Source: Flaviflexus ciconiae
Lineage (GTDB): Bacteria; Actinomycetota; Actinomycetes; Actinomycetales; Actinomycetaceae
Direction: 5' to 3'
Assembly (NCBI RefSeq): GCF_003971195.1
Contig: NZ_CP034593.1
Span: 1,116,001 to 1,180,000, forward strand
Length of the DNA: 64,000 nt
The notes beneath the pieces are model-generated. The model saw only the letters and a program-made list of their open reading frames with translations. It was not told the origin of the DNA and did no database searches. Numbering within the stretch: the first letter of the stretch is position 1; each line of letters begins with the position of its first letter. Of the stretch, positions 51,535 through 62,300 are shown one piece after another. The translations under genes were made by a program, and so were the position numbers.

Positions 51535-53022
51535 TTACCCTGCGGAACCCAGCTGCTCGACAAGCCGCTTAAGGCGGGTGATGGATTCATCGCGTCCGAG
51601 GATCTCCATGGAGTCGAAGACCGGCAGGGAGACGTTTGTGCCGGTGATGGCGACGAAGAGCGGCGCGAAAGCCAGGCGCGGCTTTATTCCCATGCCGTCA
51701 ATGACGGCGGTGGACATGGCGTCCTTGATGGACATGGCAGTGAAGTCTGCAAGGACAGACAGGTTCTCGATCGCCGCATTCAGAACCTGGGGCGCCGTCT
51801 CACCAAGCTTGTTCAGGGCCTTCTCGTTGTACTCGATTTCAGTGGAATTCTTAAAGAGGAATCCCATCATCGGGCCGGCCTCGGAGAGAACCTGGATGCG
51901 GGTCTGGGCAAGCGGTGTAGCGGCGTCAACGATCCGCTTCTCTTCAGCTGTGAGGCCGTCGTAGCTATCTGCGGAGACGGAGCCTCCGAGGAAGGGGACG
52001 AGGCGGCGGGCCAGGTCGTCGACGCCGAGGCGACGAATGTGCTCGGCGTTGATGGCGATGGCCTTCTTCTCGTCGAAGCGGGCCGGGTTCGGGTTGACGT
52101 CATTGACGTCAAAGGCTTCGATGAGTTCCTCAACGGTGAAGATGTCGTTGTCGGGTGCAATCGCCCATCCCAGCAGTGCCAGGTAGTTGACGAGGCCCTC
52201 GGGGATCATGCCGTTGTCGCGGTGCAGGAACAGGTTCGACTGCGGGTCGCGCTTGGAGAGCTTCTTGTTCCCCTCACCCATGACATACGGCAGGTGGCCG
52301 AAGGTCGGTACCTGCTTAGCGATACCGAGGTCCACGAGGGCCCGGTAGAGAACAACCTGGCGGGGGGTGGAGGACAGCAGATCCTCGCCGCGGAGCACGT
52401 GAGTGATCTCCATGAGAGCATCATCGACCGGGTTGGTGAGCGTGTAGAGGGGCTGTCCGTTGCCGCGGACAATGACGTAGTCGGGGATGGAGCTGGGGCC
52501 GAAGGTGATCTCGCCACGAACAGCATCATCAAAGGTGACGTCTTCATCTGGCATGCGAATACGGAGAACGGGTTCGCGGCCCTCGGCACGGAAGGCTGCC
52601 TTCTGCTCTTCGGACAGGTCGCGATCAAAGCCGTCGTACCCGAGTTTGGGGTCGCGTCCCGCGGCCCGGTGACGGGCCTCTACTTCTTCGGGCGTGGAGA
52701 AGGACTCGTAGGCGTAGCCGCCCGCAACGAGCTTCGCTGCGACATCCGCATAGATGTCCATGCGTTCGGACTGGCGGTAGGGTCCGTGGGGTCCGCCGAC
52801 CTCGACGCCTTCATCCCAGTCCATGCCGAGCCACGTCATGGCGTCAAGCAGCTGGTGGTAGGACTCCTCCGAATCACGTTGAGCATCGGTGTCTTCGATG
52901 CGGAAGACGAAGGTGCCACCGGTGTGGCGAGCATAGGCCCAGTTGAACAGGGCGGTGCGGATGAGCCCGACGTGAGGGGTCCCCGTCGGCGAGGGGCAGA
53001 AGCGAACGCGTACATCAGTCAT
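51535..53022 (-). CDS. gltX: Glutamyl-tRNA synthetase
   Basis: Class I synthetase charging tRNA-Glu; in actinobacteria it is usually non-discriminating and also mischarges tRNA-Gln for GatCAB conversion. The 495-residue product has [20 protein letters not shown] (HIGH-like HVGL), the [18 protein letters not shown] motif, and the KMSKS-type loop [10 protein letters not shown]. Length normal. The start is six bases after a TAGTCT box without Shine-Dalgarno. Its two kinds of tRNA substrate lie just downstream. FAH and gltX are also near each other in mycobacteria. Confidence 0.96.
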   Translation of the reverse strand: MTDVRVRFCPSPTGTPHVGLIRTALFNWAYARHTGGTFVFRIEDTDAQRDSEESYHQLLDAMTWLGMDWDEGVEVGGPHGPYRQSERMDIYADVAAKLVAGGYAYESFSTPEEVEARHRAAGRDPKLGYDGFDRDLSEEQKAAFRAEGREPVLRIRMPDEDVTFDDAVRGEITFGPSSIPDYVIVRGNGQPLYTLTNPVDDALMEITHVLRGEDLLSSTPRQVVLYRALVDLGIAKQVPTFGHLPYVMGEGNKKLSKRDPQSNLFLHRDNGMIPEGLVNYLALLGWAIAPDNDIFTVEELIEAFDVNDVNPNPARFDEKKAIAINAEHIRRLGVDDLARRLVPFLGGSVSADSYDGLTAEEKRIVDAATPLAQTRIQVLSEAGPMMGFLFKNSTEIEYNEKALNKLGETAPQVLNAAIENLSVLADFTAMSIKDAMSTAVIDGMGIKPRLAFAPLFVAITGTNVSLPVFDSMEILGRDESITRLKRLVEQLGSAG

Positions 53023-53028
53023 AGGGCA

Positions 53029-53034
53029 AGACTA
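53029..53034 (-). promoter_or_regulatory. Leaderless -10 box of gltX
   Basis: TAGTCT on the minus strand, six bases before the ATG. Confidence 0.5.
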
Positions 53035-53069
53035 CCGCGACGAGAGTGCGGACGAATCTCCTGGGGCCG

Positions 53070-53075
53070 TAGAGT
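53070..53075 (+). promoter_or_regulatory. Leaderless -10 box of the MalY-like gene
   Basis: TAGAGT six bases before the ATG at 53082. Confidence 0.5.
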
Positions 53076-53081
53076 TGACGT

Positions 53082-54224
53082 ATGTTCGACAACATCACAC
53101 CCGAATCTCTCCGTGCCACCGCCTCCGTTAAGTGGACTACCTACCCCAACACTATTGGCATGTTCATTGCCGAATTGGACTTCGGAGTACCCCCGGTTGT
53201 CACCGAAGCGCTCACCAAGCGAGCAACGAACGGCGCCCTTGGCTACCTGACAGGTGCCCTGGCAGATGATCTTCGTGACGCGACAGCCGAGCTTGTGGAG
53301 CGGGACTACGGGTGGAGCATTAAACCCGAATCGGTTTACCTATTCCCCGATGTGCTGGCAACAATGCGGGAGACTCTCCGTCATCTCGCCACCGAGGGCC
53401 CGGTTGTTGTTCCCACACCCGCCTACATGCCGTTCCTTGGTTTGCCGGGAGAAGAGGGCCGCGAGCTCATCGAGGTACCTTCCACGATCGTGAACGGCCG
53501 CTGGGAGCTCGACTACGAGGGAATCGACAGCGCCCTGTCGGGTGGCGGACTGTTTGTTCTGTGCAATCCGTGGAACCCGGTCGGACGCGTTCTGGATCGC
53601 GATGAGCTTGAGAAGATCTGCGAGATCGTCGACATGAACAACGCTTACGTGTTCTCCGACGAGATCCACGCACCGCACGTCTTTGACGGCACCCACATCC
53701 CCTACGCCACGATTTCAACCACGGCCGCCAACCACACGGTCACGGCAACATCCACCTCGAAGGGCTGGAACACCCCGGGCCTGAAGAACGCTCAGCTGAT
53801 TGTTGGCGAACCGTTCCAGGAGATCATCAAGGCACCGGCGGGCCTAATCGAACGGCAGATCTCCACCGTCGGTGTGGAATGTGCGATCGCGGTGTACCGC
53901 GATGACTCCGAGTGGACCAAGAACGTCAGGGATCAGCTCGACCAGAACCGCAAGACGGTCACCGAACGAATCAACAACATCCCAGGCCTGTCCACCATCC
54001 AGTCCGAGGGCACCTATATTGCCTGGATCGACGCTTCCGGGATCGCCGACAAGGTCGACTCCCCAGCCCAGTTCTTCCGTGAGCACGGCGTTGCCCTCAC
54101 CCCCGGTGAGAGCTGCGGCAAGGGCTACGAGGACTATCTCCGCCTCGTCTACGGCACCACCACCCCAATCCTCAACGAGGCACTCGACCTCATGGCACAG
54201 GCAGTTGCCGGCCTCAACAGGTAG
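53082..54224 (+). CDS. MalY/PatB-type PLP aminotransferase or C-S lyase
   Basis: Class I/II aminotransferase fold, 380 residues. It opens MFDNITPESLRATASVKWTT then MFIAELDFGVPPVV, the MalY/PatB pattern. PLP contacts visible are VLCNPWNPVGRVLDRDEL, FSDEIHAPHV (D193) and the Schiff-base K227 in TSTSKGWNTPGLKNAQ. The C-terminal GVALTPGESCGKGYEDYLRL carries the substrate Arg. This branch often has cystathionine beta-lyase activity, but a plain aminotransferase cannot be ruled out. Probably leaderless; divergent from gltX across 59 bases. Confidence 0.88.
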   Translation: MFDNITPESLRATASVKWTTYPNTIGMFIAELDFGVPPVVTEALTKRATNGALGYLTGALADDLRDATAELVERDYGWSIKPESVYLFPDVLATMRETLRHLATEGPVVVPTPAYMPFLGLPGEEGRELIEVPSTIVNGRWELDYEGIDSALSGGGLFVLCNPWNPVGRVLDRDELEKICEIVDMNNAYVFSDEIHAPHVFDGTHIPYATISTTAANHTVTATSTSKGWNTPGLKNAQLIVGEPFQEIIKAPAGLIERQISTVGVECAIAVYRDDSEWTKNVRDQLDQNRKTVTERINNIPGLSTIQSEGTYIAWIDASGIADKVDSPAQFFREHGVALTPGESCGKGYEDYLRLVYGTTTPILNEALDLMAQAVAGLNR

Positions 54225-54451
54225 ACCCGTAGCTGGGTGGGCTGACGAGGAAATAGTCGAGGCATGAGTACCGAAACGGGGAGGGTCGCAGTTGCGATTC
54301 CCTTCCCGTTCCAGCATGTTCAGCCGTTGTTTTATCGGCAGTTGGTTCTCTCGGCAATAGCTTCTCTCGGCAGCTGCTCGCCGTTGGCCTCTCGGTCGTG
54401 CCTGACGTGCACGGTGTCTTTTAGGCCCGGCTCAGCACGAGCTCCACATTG

Positions 54452-55222
54452 TCAGCTGGTGCGAAGCTGGTTGGTGAGTTCGCCGATGCCTTCAACTTCG
54501 ACGGTGACGGTGTCGCCCTCGGACATGATGCCAACGCCCGCGGGGGTGCCAGTCAGGATGACGTCGCCCGGGAGGAGCGAGAAGGCGTGGGAAATGTAGG
54601 AAACGAGTTCCTTCACGCCGGTCAGCATGTCGTTGGTGTTGCCATCTTGGCGGAGCTCACCGTTGACGGTGGAACGAATGGCCTTGCCCGCCGGGTCGTA
54701 GTCAAGGTCGATGACCGGTCCGAGCGGGCACGAGGTATCGAAGCCCTTGGCGCGAGCCCACTGGGGCTCGGCACGCTGAGCATCACGAGCCGTGACATCG
54801 TTCGCTGCCGTGTAGCCGTAGATAACATCATCGACGCGGTCCACCGGAACGTCCTTGCAGGGCCGACCAATAACCACGGCAAGCTCGGCTTCGTAGGAGA
54901 TTTCCTTCGCCCATGACGGAGCAACGATCGGGTCGCCGGGTCCGATCACCGACGTGTTCGGCTTGAAGAAGAGAACGGGAATTTCGGGGGCGTCCCCTCC
55001 CATTTCCTTGATGTGGTCCATGTAGTTCTTGCCCACGCCGATGACCTTGGAGCGGGGAATGATTGGGGACAGCAGGCGGGTGCCCTTGCGGGGCAGGCGC
55101 TGGCCGGTGGTATCCAGTCCCTGGAAGATCGGGTCGCCAGCAAGGACGATGTATTCGTCCGTGTCGTGGTCGACGATGGCGTAGCGGGGGCCGGACTCTA
55201 GTGAAATTCGAGCGATCTGCAT
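54452..55222 (-). CDS. Fumarylacetoacetate hydrolase family protein
   Basis: Predicted C-C hydrolase or isomerase of 256 residues. The C-terminal catalytic domain (about 58-256) has VGKNYMDHIKEMG, PVLFFKPNTSVIGPGDPIV, the metal ligands in KEISYEAELAVVIG (Glu, Glu) and YTAANDVTARD (Asp), and ILTGTPAGVGIMSEGDTVTV. The N-terminal 50 residues form the usual small cap. The substrate is uncertain; homologues are annotated as 2-hydroxyhepta-2,4-diene-dioate isomerases or oxaloacetate/acylpyruvate hydrolases. Starts six bases after a TAGGCT box. Confidence 0.9.
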   Translation of the reverse strand: MQIARISLESGPRYAIVDHDTDEYIVLAGDPIFQGLDTTGQRLPRKGTRLLSPIIPRSKVIGVGKNYMDHIKEMGGDAPEIPVLFFKPNTSVIGPGDPIVAPSWAKEISYEAELAVVIGRPCKDVPVDRVDDVIYGYTAANDVTARDAQRAEPQWARAKGFDTSCPLGPVIDLDYDPAGKAIRSTVNGELRQDGNTNDMLTGVKELVSYISHAFSLLPGDVILTGTPAGVGIMSEGDTVTVEVEGIGELTNQLRTS

Positions 55223-55228
55223 GAGGTA

Positions 55229-55238
55229 AGCCTAGCGT
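55229..55238. promoter_or_regulatory. Two overlapping divergent leaderless -10 boxes
   Basis: TAGGCT for the FAH gene (minus, 55229-55234) and TAGCGT for the opposite gene (plus, 55233-55238) share two bases; each is six bases from its start codon. The whole intergenic gap is 22 bases. Confidence 0.55.
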
Positions 55239-55244
55239 GGCAAG

Positions 55245-56186
55245 ATGGCTTCGATGCTGATCTTGTCTGTAGAAACCTGGTGGGCCCTGTGTCAAAGGCA
55301 CGAGGCCCGTGCCCGTGCACGCTCAGCGGCCCATGAGCAGCGCAGGAAGAAGCACGAACGGCACGCGGTTGAGGACTTCCTGTGGGAGTATTATCCGCTC
55401 CGCCCCGGCATTCTTGCCCGCTGGAACCCCGGCGCCACCGTTGCCATCCAGCGTCCACCCGACGGTCATCCCGCTCTTCCCGAATATGAAGCAAGGTTGG
55501 AGTGGCGCTGGCACCGCGAAGAAGACGGGCACCTGTTCCTCGATCTGGAACAGTTTCGAGACGCTCGTGCGCGCGGCATTCGGTTCGTTCACGATCTTGC
55601 CAGAGCAATCCTTGGCCGCACTCCAAAGTTTTCCTGCTTTGGTTGGCACGAATGGTGCATGGTTTATGGCGGGGATAAACGGCACGACATTCCGTTGCGC
55701 CTCGGACAGGAAGGAACCGATCAAGCGGTCGAAGCCGCAGCGGTTGCCTGTACTCATTACGATGCATTCCGGTTCTTCACCGATGAGGCAGTCCCCCACA
55801 ACACGCTCTATCCCACCCGGGAGAAGGCTCTTGAGTTGGAGCAGGGCGGGTGCCTGCACGCGAACATGGATGTTCTCAAATGGTGCCTCCAACTCGGTCC
55901 CGCAATCCCCGGCGATCTGCTCCTCGATGCTTACGATTTGGCGCGGGATATTCGGTGGATGGACATGGCGGCGGCAGCCTACGATCTCTCCAATCTGGGT
56001 GTTGAACCGATCCGGATCGAAACCCCGCAGGGCAGAAGCCAGTATGCGGCGCTGCAGAAGAACTTTGCCGCCAGGGCAAAGCCGCTCCGCGAGCGCCTTC
56101 TTGCCCTCACCTCCCATATCGGGGCCGAGGATTTGCCGCCCGCCGAGCCATGGGCCGTGAAGCCGACGTCGATGGCGCCTGCCTGA
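55245..56186 (+). CDS. Uncharacterised actinobacterial protein (sometimes annotated as 3-methyladenine DNA glycosylase)
   Basis: A 313-residue protein. The first 70 residues are basic and helical with RARARSAAHEQRRKKHERHA and then VEDFLWEYYPLRPGILARWN PG, a pattern I recall from actinobacterial proteins that pipelines name 3-methyladenine DNA glycosylase. Later conserved-looking motifs are CFGWHEWCMVYGG, HDIPLRLGQEGTDQAVE, AVACTHYDAFRFFTDEAVPH and KWCLQLGPAIPGDLLLDAYD. No known glycosylase helix-hairpin-helix is visible, so that name is doubtful. The ATG at 55245 follows a leaderless -10 box. Confidence 0.65.
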   Translation: MASMLILSVETWWALCQRHEARARARSAAHEQRRKKHERHAVEDFLWEYYPLRPGILARWNPGATVAIQRPPDGHPALPEYEARLEWRWHREEDGHLFLDLEQFRDARARGIRFVHDLARAILGRTPKFSCFGWHEWCMVYGGDKRHDIPLRLGQEGTDQAVEAAAVACTHYDAFRFFTDEAVPHNTLYPTREKALELEQGGCLHANMDVLKWCLQLGPAIPGDLLLDAYDLARDIRWMDMAAAAYDLSNLGVEPIRIETPQGRSQYAALQKNFAARAKPLRERLLALTSHIGAEDLPPAEPWAVKPTSMAPA

Positions 56187-56205
56187 TTCGTTTTTGATGC
56201 ATACC

Positions 56206-56248
56206 AAGGGGCCGGGCTCGAGGGTTGATTCCCCCGGGCCCGGCCCTT
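56206..56248. terminator. GC-rich terminator hairpin
   Basis: AAGGGGCCGGGC (56206-56217) pairs with GCCCGGCCCTT (56238-56248) with one bulged G, 20 bases after the stop of the plus-strand gene. A second hairpin (56310-56318 with 56336-56344) lies just after the end of the surface-protein gene and may stop transcription from that side. Confidence 0.7.
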
Positions 56249-56364
56249 GCTTGTTATGTGTACGTGTTGGCCCTTCTACCGCCTGAGCGGTGAAGGTGGT
56301 GCCCCGGGCCGGCTCGGCTCACTCAGGTGGCCGTGGCCGAGCCGACCGCGGTGCGGTGTGGCGT

Positions 56365-59300
56365 TTACTCTTCCTTGCGGCGGTTGGTGCCGAGGATGAG
56401 GACGCCTCCTGCGAGGGCCGCCATTCCGCCCACGGCTAGCAGCCATGCGGAGTTGGCGCCCGTGAGGGGCAGCTGCGGTGCCGGCGGCTTGGGAGCCGGC
56501 GGCTGTACGGGAACGGTTGCTTGCTTGCCGGTTACGTCAACGGTCACGGAGTCGGACTGTTCGGTTTCCTTGATCCAAGCGGTGTTCGTGTATTCGATGG
56601 TCTGGCCGGCGCGCGCTTCGAGTTCGAGGGCGTAGGTGAACTCTGTCGCTATGCCCTCCTCGTTCCACATTGCCGTGCCGATGATGACCGGGTCGGCGGT
56701 GGTGCGGGTCTTGTCATCCAGAACCGTGATCTCCATGTTCGTCTCTTCGTCGAGTTCGTAGTCGACGGCGTTGACGACCTGAGCGGTCTTCGTTTCGAGA
56801 CGGGAGTTCAGGTATTCGATAGCTGCGGTGGTCGAGCCCGTGTAGGAGTCGGGTTCGCCGCCACATGCGTAGTCGACGTAGGCGATTCCGTTGACGCCGT
56901 CCGCTGCCGCGGGGACGTGAACCTGGAAGCCCGGGGTGTCGAGGTCGACATCTTCGGTGAGGATCTCACAGGTGAGTCCTTCGAAGCTGACGGTCTGTTC
57001 GACGGTCACGTAAGCATCGGTGAACTCGTTACGGTTCTCGATCTTGACGCTGCCGAGCAGTTCGTGGTTCGAGTCTTCGAAACCATCGGGGGTCACGGCG
57101 ACCACGTAGAGGAGAAGGGCATTGCCTCCGCCGTCAACGGTCGCTTCGGACTTGCTGGCTGACTTGTCGATGTCCCAGAGGTATTCGCGGTCGTAGGAGG
57201 CCGCGTTCACCGCATCGAGATTAACGCCAACGCTCAGCTCGGCTTCTGTACAGAGCTCGGTGGAGACGCTGCTTGATGCTTCAGCCAGGGCTACTGCTTC
57301 GGCGAGCGGGCTGAGCAGGCTGGTCGGGCTGATGACGTCAACCTCGCCGTCACCATCAGCGCCTGCCATTGCGAAGTCGAGCCACGCAGTGTTTTCGATG
57401 ACGATACACTGTCCGGCTACTCCCTCGTGGGTGAGGGTGTAGGGGAACTCGATGGGCGTGCCATCTTCGTTCCATTCGGCGTCGCCGAGGACAACCGGGT
57501 TGGCCGGGTCGGTCTTGTCATCCATGACGGTGACGGTCTTGTCGGTCTCAACGTCGACAACGAAGTCCACGAGGACAAGGTCGGTGAAGAGCTCGCCCTT
57601 CGACGTCACCTGTGCCACGTTCGAGGCCTCGTACCAGGGTTCCTCATCGAAGGAACACTCGTAGGAGAAGACCATTGTCGAATCGGCATCGACCATCGCG
57701 TCGCCGTCCGTTACCACGCAGGTGGCGCCGGGAATGTCGGTGACGTCAACGACCGAGACGGGAACCGCATGGTAGAGGTTCGGGTTCGTCACGCTGATTT
57801 CTCCGAACATTTCCCATCCGTGATCCGTGAAGCCGTCGGGGATGGCCTGGACGAGGTAGTCGAACTCTGCTGAGCCATCTTCCTCATCGATGGTTAACTC
57901 CTCCAGGTCAACCGACTTGGCGATATCCCAGTGGAAGTCGCGGTCGTAGGTTGCGAGAACGGTCTTTTCCACGTCGAGGTCGAGGCTGACGCAGAGCGTC
58001 GTGTCGAGGCTCGTTTCGGGGTACTCACCTTCGATGTCGATCCAGGCGGTGTTCGTGTAGTCCACGCACTCGCCAGGGATTCCGGTCATGGTGAGATCGT
58101 ACGTGAACGGGATAGCAAGGCCATCCGCATTCCAGTCCGCTGTTCCGAGGTTCACGGGAGCAGTCGGGTCGGTCTTGTCATCCATGACATCGACCGACTT
58201 GTCGAATTCTCCATCGAGCATGAATTCAACGTCCGCGGTATCCGTGAAATCTCCGATCTCGGTGCTGACAGTTGCCGTGTTGACACCGTCGTACTCGGGC
58301 TGCGTGGCAAACACACAGTCGTAGTCGAGGGTGACGGAGCCACTGGCTTCGACCACAACGCCTTCGCCGTCAACGACGGTACAGACAGCATCGTCGGAGA
58401 CATTCACGCTATCGGTGACGTCGACGGTGATGTCCTCAAAGTCGTTCGGGTTGGTGACGGTGATCGTTCCGGACATGGCCCAGTTCGAATCCGTGTAGCC
58501 ACCCGGGATTGCTTCCACCGTGTAGTGGAAGGTTCCTTGGCCCGTTGCGGAGTCGACATCGAGTTCGGTCTCGTCGGCCGACTTCTCGATATCCCACTCG
58601 TAGGTGCGGTCGTAGGAAGCATCGACGGACTTCTCAACGTCGAGCGGTGCATGCATGCAGACCGTCGTCATCGAGGAGTCTTCGGCTCCAGCGCCCTCAA
58701 TCCAGGCGTTGTTGGTGTAGTCGACGCAGGTTCCGGCAGTGCCCTCGAGTTCAAGGGTGTAGGTGAAGACACCGGGGGTGCCGTCCTCATTCCAGGTGGC
58801 CGTACTAAGCAGGTTCGACTCGCCGGCAACGGTCTGGTCGTCGTAGACGTTCACGACGTCGTTGATCGGGGCCTGGCCCCAGTCATCAACATCGATGTCG
58901 GCCGTGCCGGTTGCCGAGATGCTCGGCGTCGAGTAAGTATCAGCCCAGGTCACGGTCGCCGTGTTGACGCCGTCGTAGTCGGGCTGGCTGTCGAACGTAC
59001 ACGAGTACGGCAGGGTCACCTCACCGGACTGCGGAACGACGACACTTGTGCCGCCAGCAACCGTACAGGTTGCCCCGCCGCCGATATCGACCGTGTCTGT
59101 CACGGTGGCCGTGACATCCATCCACTCGTTCGGGTTGGTGACGGTGATCTCGCCAGACATCTGCCATCCGGAGTCAGTCCAACCATCGGGTGCCGAACGC
59201 GGCGTTGCCACGATCGTGTAGGTCACGCTTGCGAGCCCGGTATCGGGATCGGCAAGGATCTCGGTGGCGTCAGCATCCTTCTCAATGTCCCACAGGTAGG

Positions 59301-62300
59301 TGCGGTCGAAGGAGTGGATGACGTTCTTGGAGACCTCAAGGTCGGCTCCGGCGCAGGCAACCACGGACTCGGTGTCCTCGGATTCCGTCTGAACGACGGT
59401 GCCCGTGTTGTCGTAGGTGATGCACTGGCCAGCTACCGCCGCCAGCTCCTCGCTGTACGTGAAGGTCTTCGGGGACTCGGCTACCGTGGCGGTGCCAAGA
59501 TCCTTCACCTCCGGGGTACGTCCGGTCATCGTGTCGGTCACGTCAACGGTGTCGTTGGTGACACTGTTCGCGGTGAACGTGAAGTCCTCGGTGTAAACCA
59601 GTTCTTCCTCACCCCACGACATTGTCATCGTGTTCTCGTACGTACCCTCAACATCTGTTCCCGAAGGAATGGTGCAGGTGTAGTCGAGCTCAACAATGTC
59701 CCCGTTATCGAGAGTGATCTGCAGGCCGTCGGCCGTCGTATCCTCGTCGAGTGATGCTTCGTCATCGAATGAACAGACGGCTCCAGCGATGGAGATCTCC
59801 CCGTCGACCGTCGCCTGGATTGGGGCGGCCTCCGTGTTCGGGTTCGTGATTCTGACCGTGCCGGTCAGTGCCTTGTTCGTGTCGATCGGGTCCGAAGCGG
59901 TTGCAACAACCTCGTAGTCGGCCGTCACGGTGCCGTCACCGGCAACATCAAACCGGGTCTGATCGGCGGTCTTCTCAATATCCCAGTCGTAGTCGCGATC
60001 GTATGATGCATCCACGGTCTCGATAAGAGTCAGATCGCTGCGGTCACAGACGTAGATCTCGAACTCGGCTGTCGGATCATCGTCGCCAAGCACCTCCACC
60101 CAAGCGGTGTTGGTGTAGTCAACACATTCGCCCGGGGTTGCATCGAAGGTCACCGAGTACTCGAAAGTCATCGGAGCGTCCGCAACCGTTACGTCACCGA
60201 GGTAGACCGGGTTGGGCGGATCGGTCTTGTCGTCGTAGACGCTGACCGTTGTGTTGGGTTCGGAATCTACCATGAAGTCAACGTCAACCGGGGCACTCGA
60301 AATGGTCGAGCCATCACCGAGAGTAACGGTCGCCGTGTTCGTGTGACCGGTGTAGTCAGCTTCGGCGAGCGACGTGATGTCACAGTCGTAGCCGACAACC
60401 GTTGAACCGGAAGCCGGTACGGAAACCTGAACGCCTGCCACCGAGGAATCAATGTCGGCGGTCGGATCGACCACACAGGTGAGCCCACTGATGGAAGTCG
60501 CGTCAGAAACGGTGACAACAACGGGAGCGAAGTTGTTCGGGTTCGTCACGGTGATGTCACCGGACAGGCTCCAGTTACTGTCCGTGTAACCGTCGTAGTC
60601 AACGGCCACGATGTAGTCGAATGTTGCGGTGCCATCATCACCAACTACCTGACCCCAGTGGTCGCCCGTCGGGAGGTACTTGTCGATCGCCCAGTGGTGT
60701 TCGCGGTCATAAGCGGCGGTCGCCGTCTTCGACACGGTCACATCGGCTTCGCGACATCCGGAGATGGTCTCGGAATCGCTGCCAAGGACAACATCGTCGT
60801 CACCGATCATTGTCGCCGTGTTGGTGAAGGGCTGGCAGAGGCCGGCCGTACCGACATTCCAAATCACCTCATAGTCGCGATACTGCTCACCCTGGCCCAC
60901 GCTGACGTTCCACGGCGCCAGGAAGGTGTAGTGGGAGTCCGTGATCTGAATGGTTTCGTTGACCGGGGTCATATCCCAATCAGCATCGACCACGGTCACA
61001 ACGTCCGAGGTCGAATCAGAGGGCGTGGAGGCCGCATCACTATCCCAGTTCATGACAGCGGTGTTCGTTCCCGTGTAGTTCGGCTGCTGCGAGAACGAGC
61101 AGTTGTACTGGAACGTCCACGTCGTATCGCTCGGGATCGTCGTCTGGAATCCGGCCATGACCGGGTCAGCATCAACGATGGCAGTGTTGCCCTGAACGCC
61201 TGTGACGGTGCACTGGGCTCCCGGGCCGAAGTCGGCATTGTCGAGAACGGTGACGGGAATGTCCTGCCAGTCGTTCGGGTTGGTGACAACAATCGTGCCG
61301 TTCATCATCCACGAGCTATCGAGGTAACCATTGGGAGTGACGGTCACGCGGTAACCAACCGTGACATCACCGGTGTCCGGGTCTGCCATGTACGGGCCAG
61401 CACCAATAGCGGACTTGTCGATCTCCCAGTCGTAGGAGCGCCCGAAGCTCTGAGCGGTGGTCTTGTCGATCGTCAGATCGGCACCGGCACAAATATCCAG
61501 GCTTTCCGTATCAAACCACGGGGTTCCGCCAATAACGGCCCGGTTTGAGTACGTCGTACAGGTCCCGGAAGGCGGGGTCACCGTCTCCGAGTAGGTGATC
61601 GGACGGACCTTGCCGACTCCGGCAGCACCGTCCTCCCAGACAAGATCCCAGTTACCGACCGATTCGCCATTCAAGGCGTCGTGAACGGTGATGCCCTTGT
61701 TGACTTCCGTCACGTCGTACGTGAAGGTCACCGGGTCCTCTGCGGATCCGGTGCCGGCAGAACCGGGATTATTGAACTGATCCTCGGTTTGAGGATAGGT
61801 CGCACGATCCCATTCAACCGTTACCGTGTTCGTGTCGGTTGCCGTGGTCGGCTCGGTCGTGAGCGCACAGCTGTAGTCGTAATCGCTGGAGCTACCTGCC
61901 GCCACCTCGATTTGAATTCCGGCCGTGGCAGGATCAATGTCGGTGAGCCCCATGATCGTACACTGATTGCCGCTCGCGAGAGTGTCGCTCACCGTTGCAA
62001 CCATGGGACGGTCGTTCGGGTTAGTGATCGTAATCGCGCCGCTGACCGAACCTGAGGTCATGGTGCGGGCTTCCTGAGTCACGTTCAACGTGTAGTTCAG
62101 ATCAACAGACGTCCCATCGGGAACATTGTGATCCGACTTGTCAACAGACTTGTCAATATCCCACGTGTGGTCGACCGTGTAACTGCCGGCTGCCGTCTTT
62201 GAGACGGTAAGCGGCTCGTACAGCGTGACTTCCTCATTGAGGACGTTACAAGAAATAGCCTGGGTTCGACCGGCAGTGAAACTGAAGCCAGTATCGCCCA

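Noticed and set aside
56310..56344. Second hairpin after the surface-protein gene as an independent terminator
   Set aside because: The 17-base loop and lack of a T tract make it weak; mentioned only with the stronger hairpin next to it.
57931..59754. 607-codon open frame opposite the giant surface protein
   Set aside because: Its His/Gly/Val/Asp-rich composition is the mirror of the repeat DNA; no start signal or known domain.
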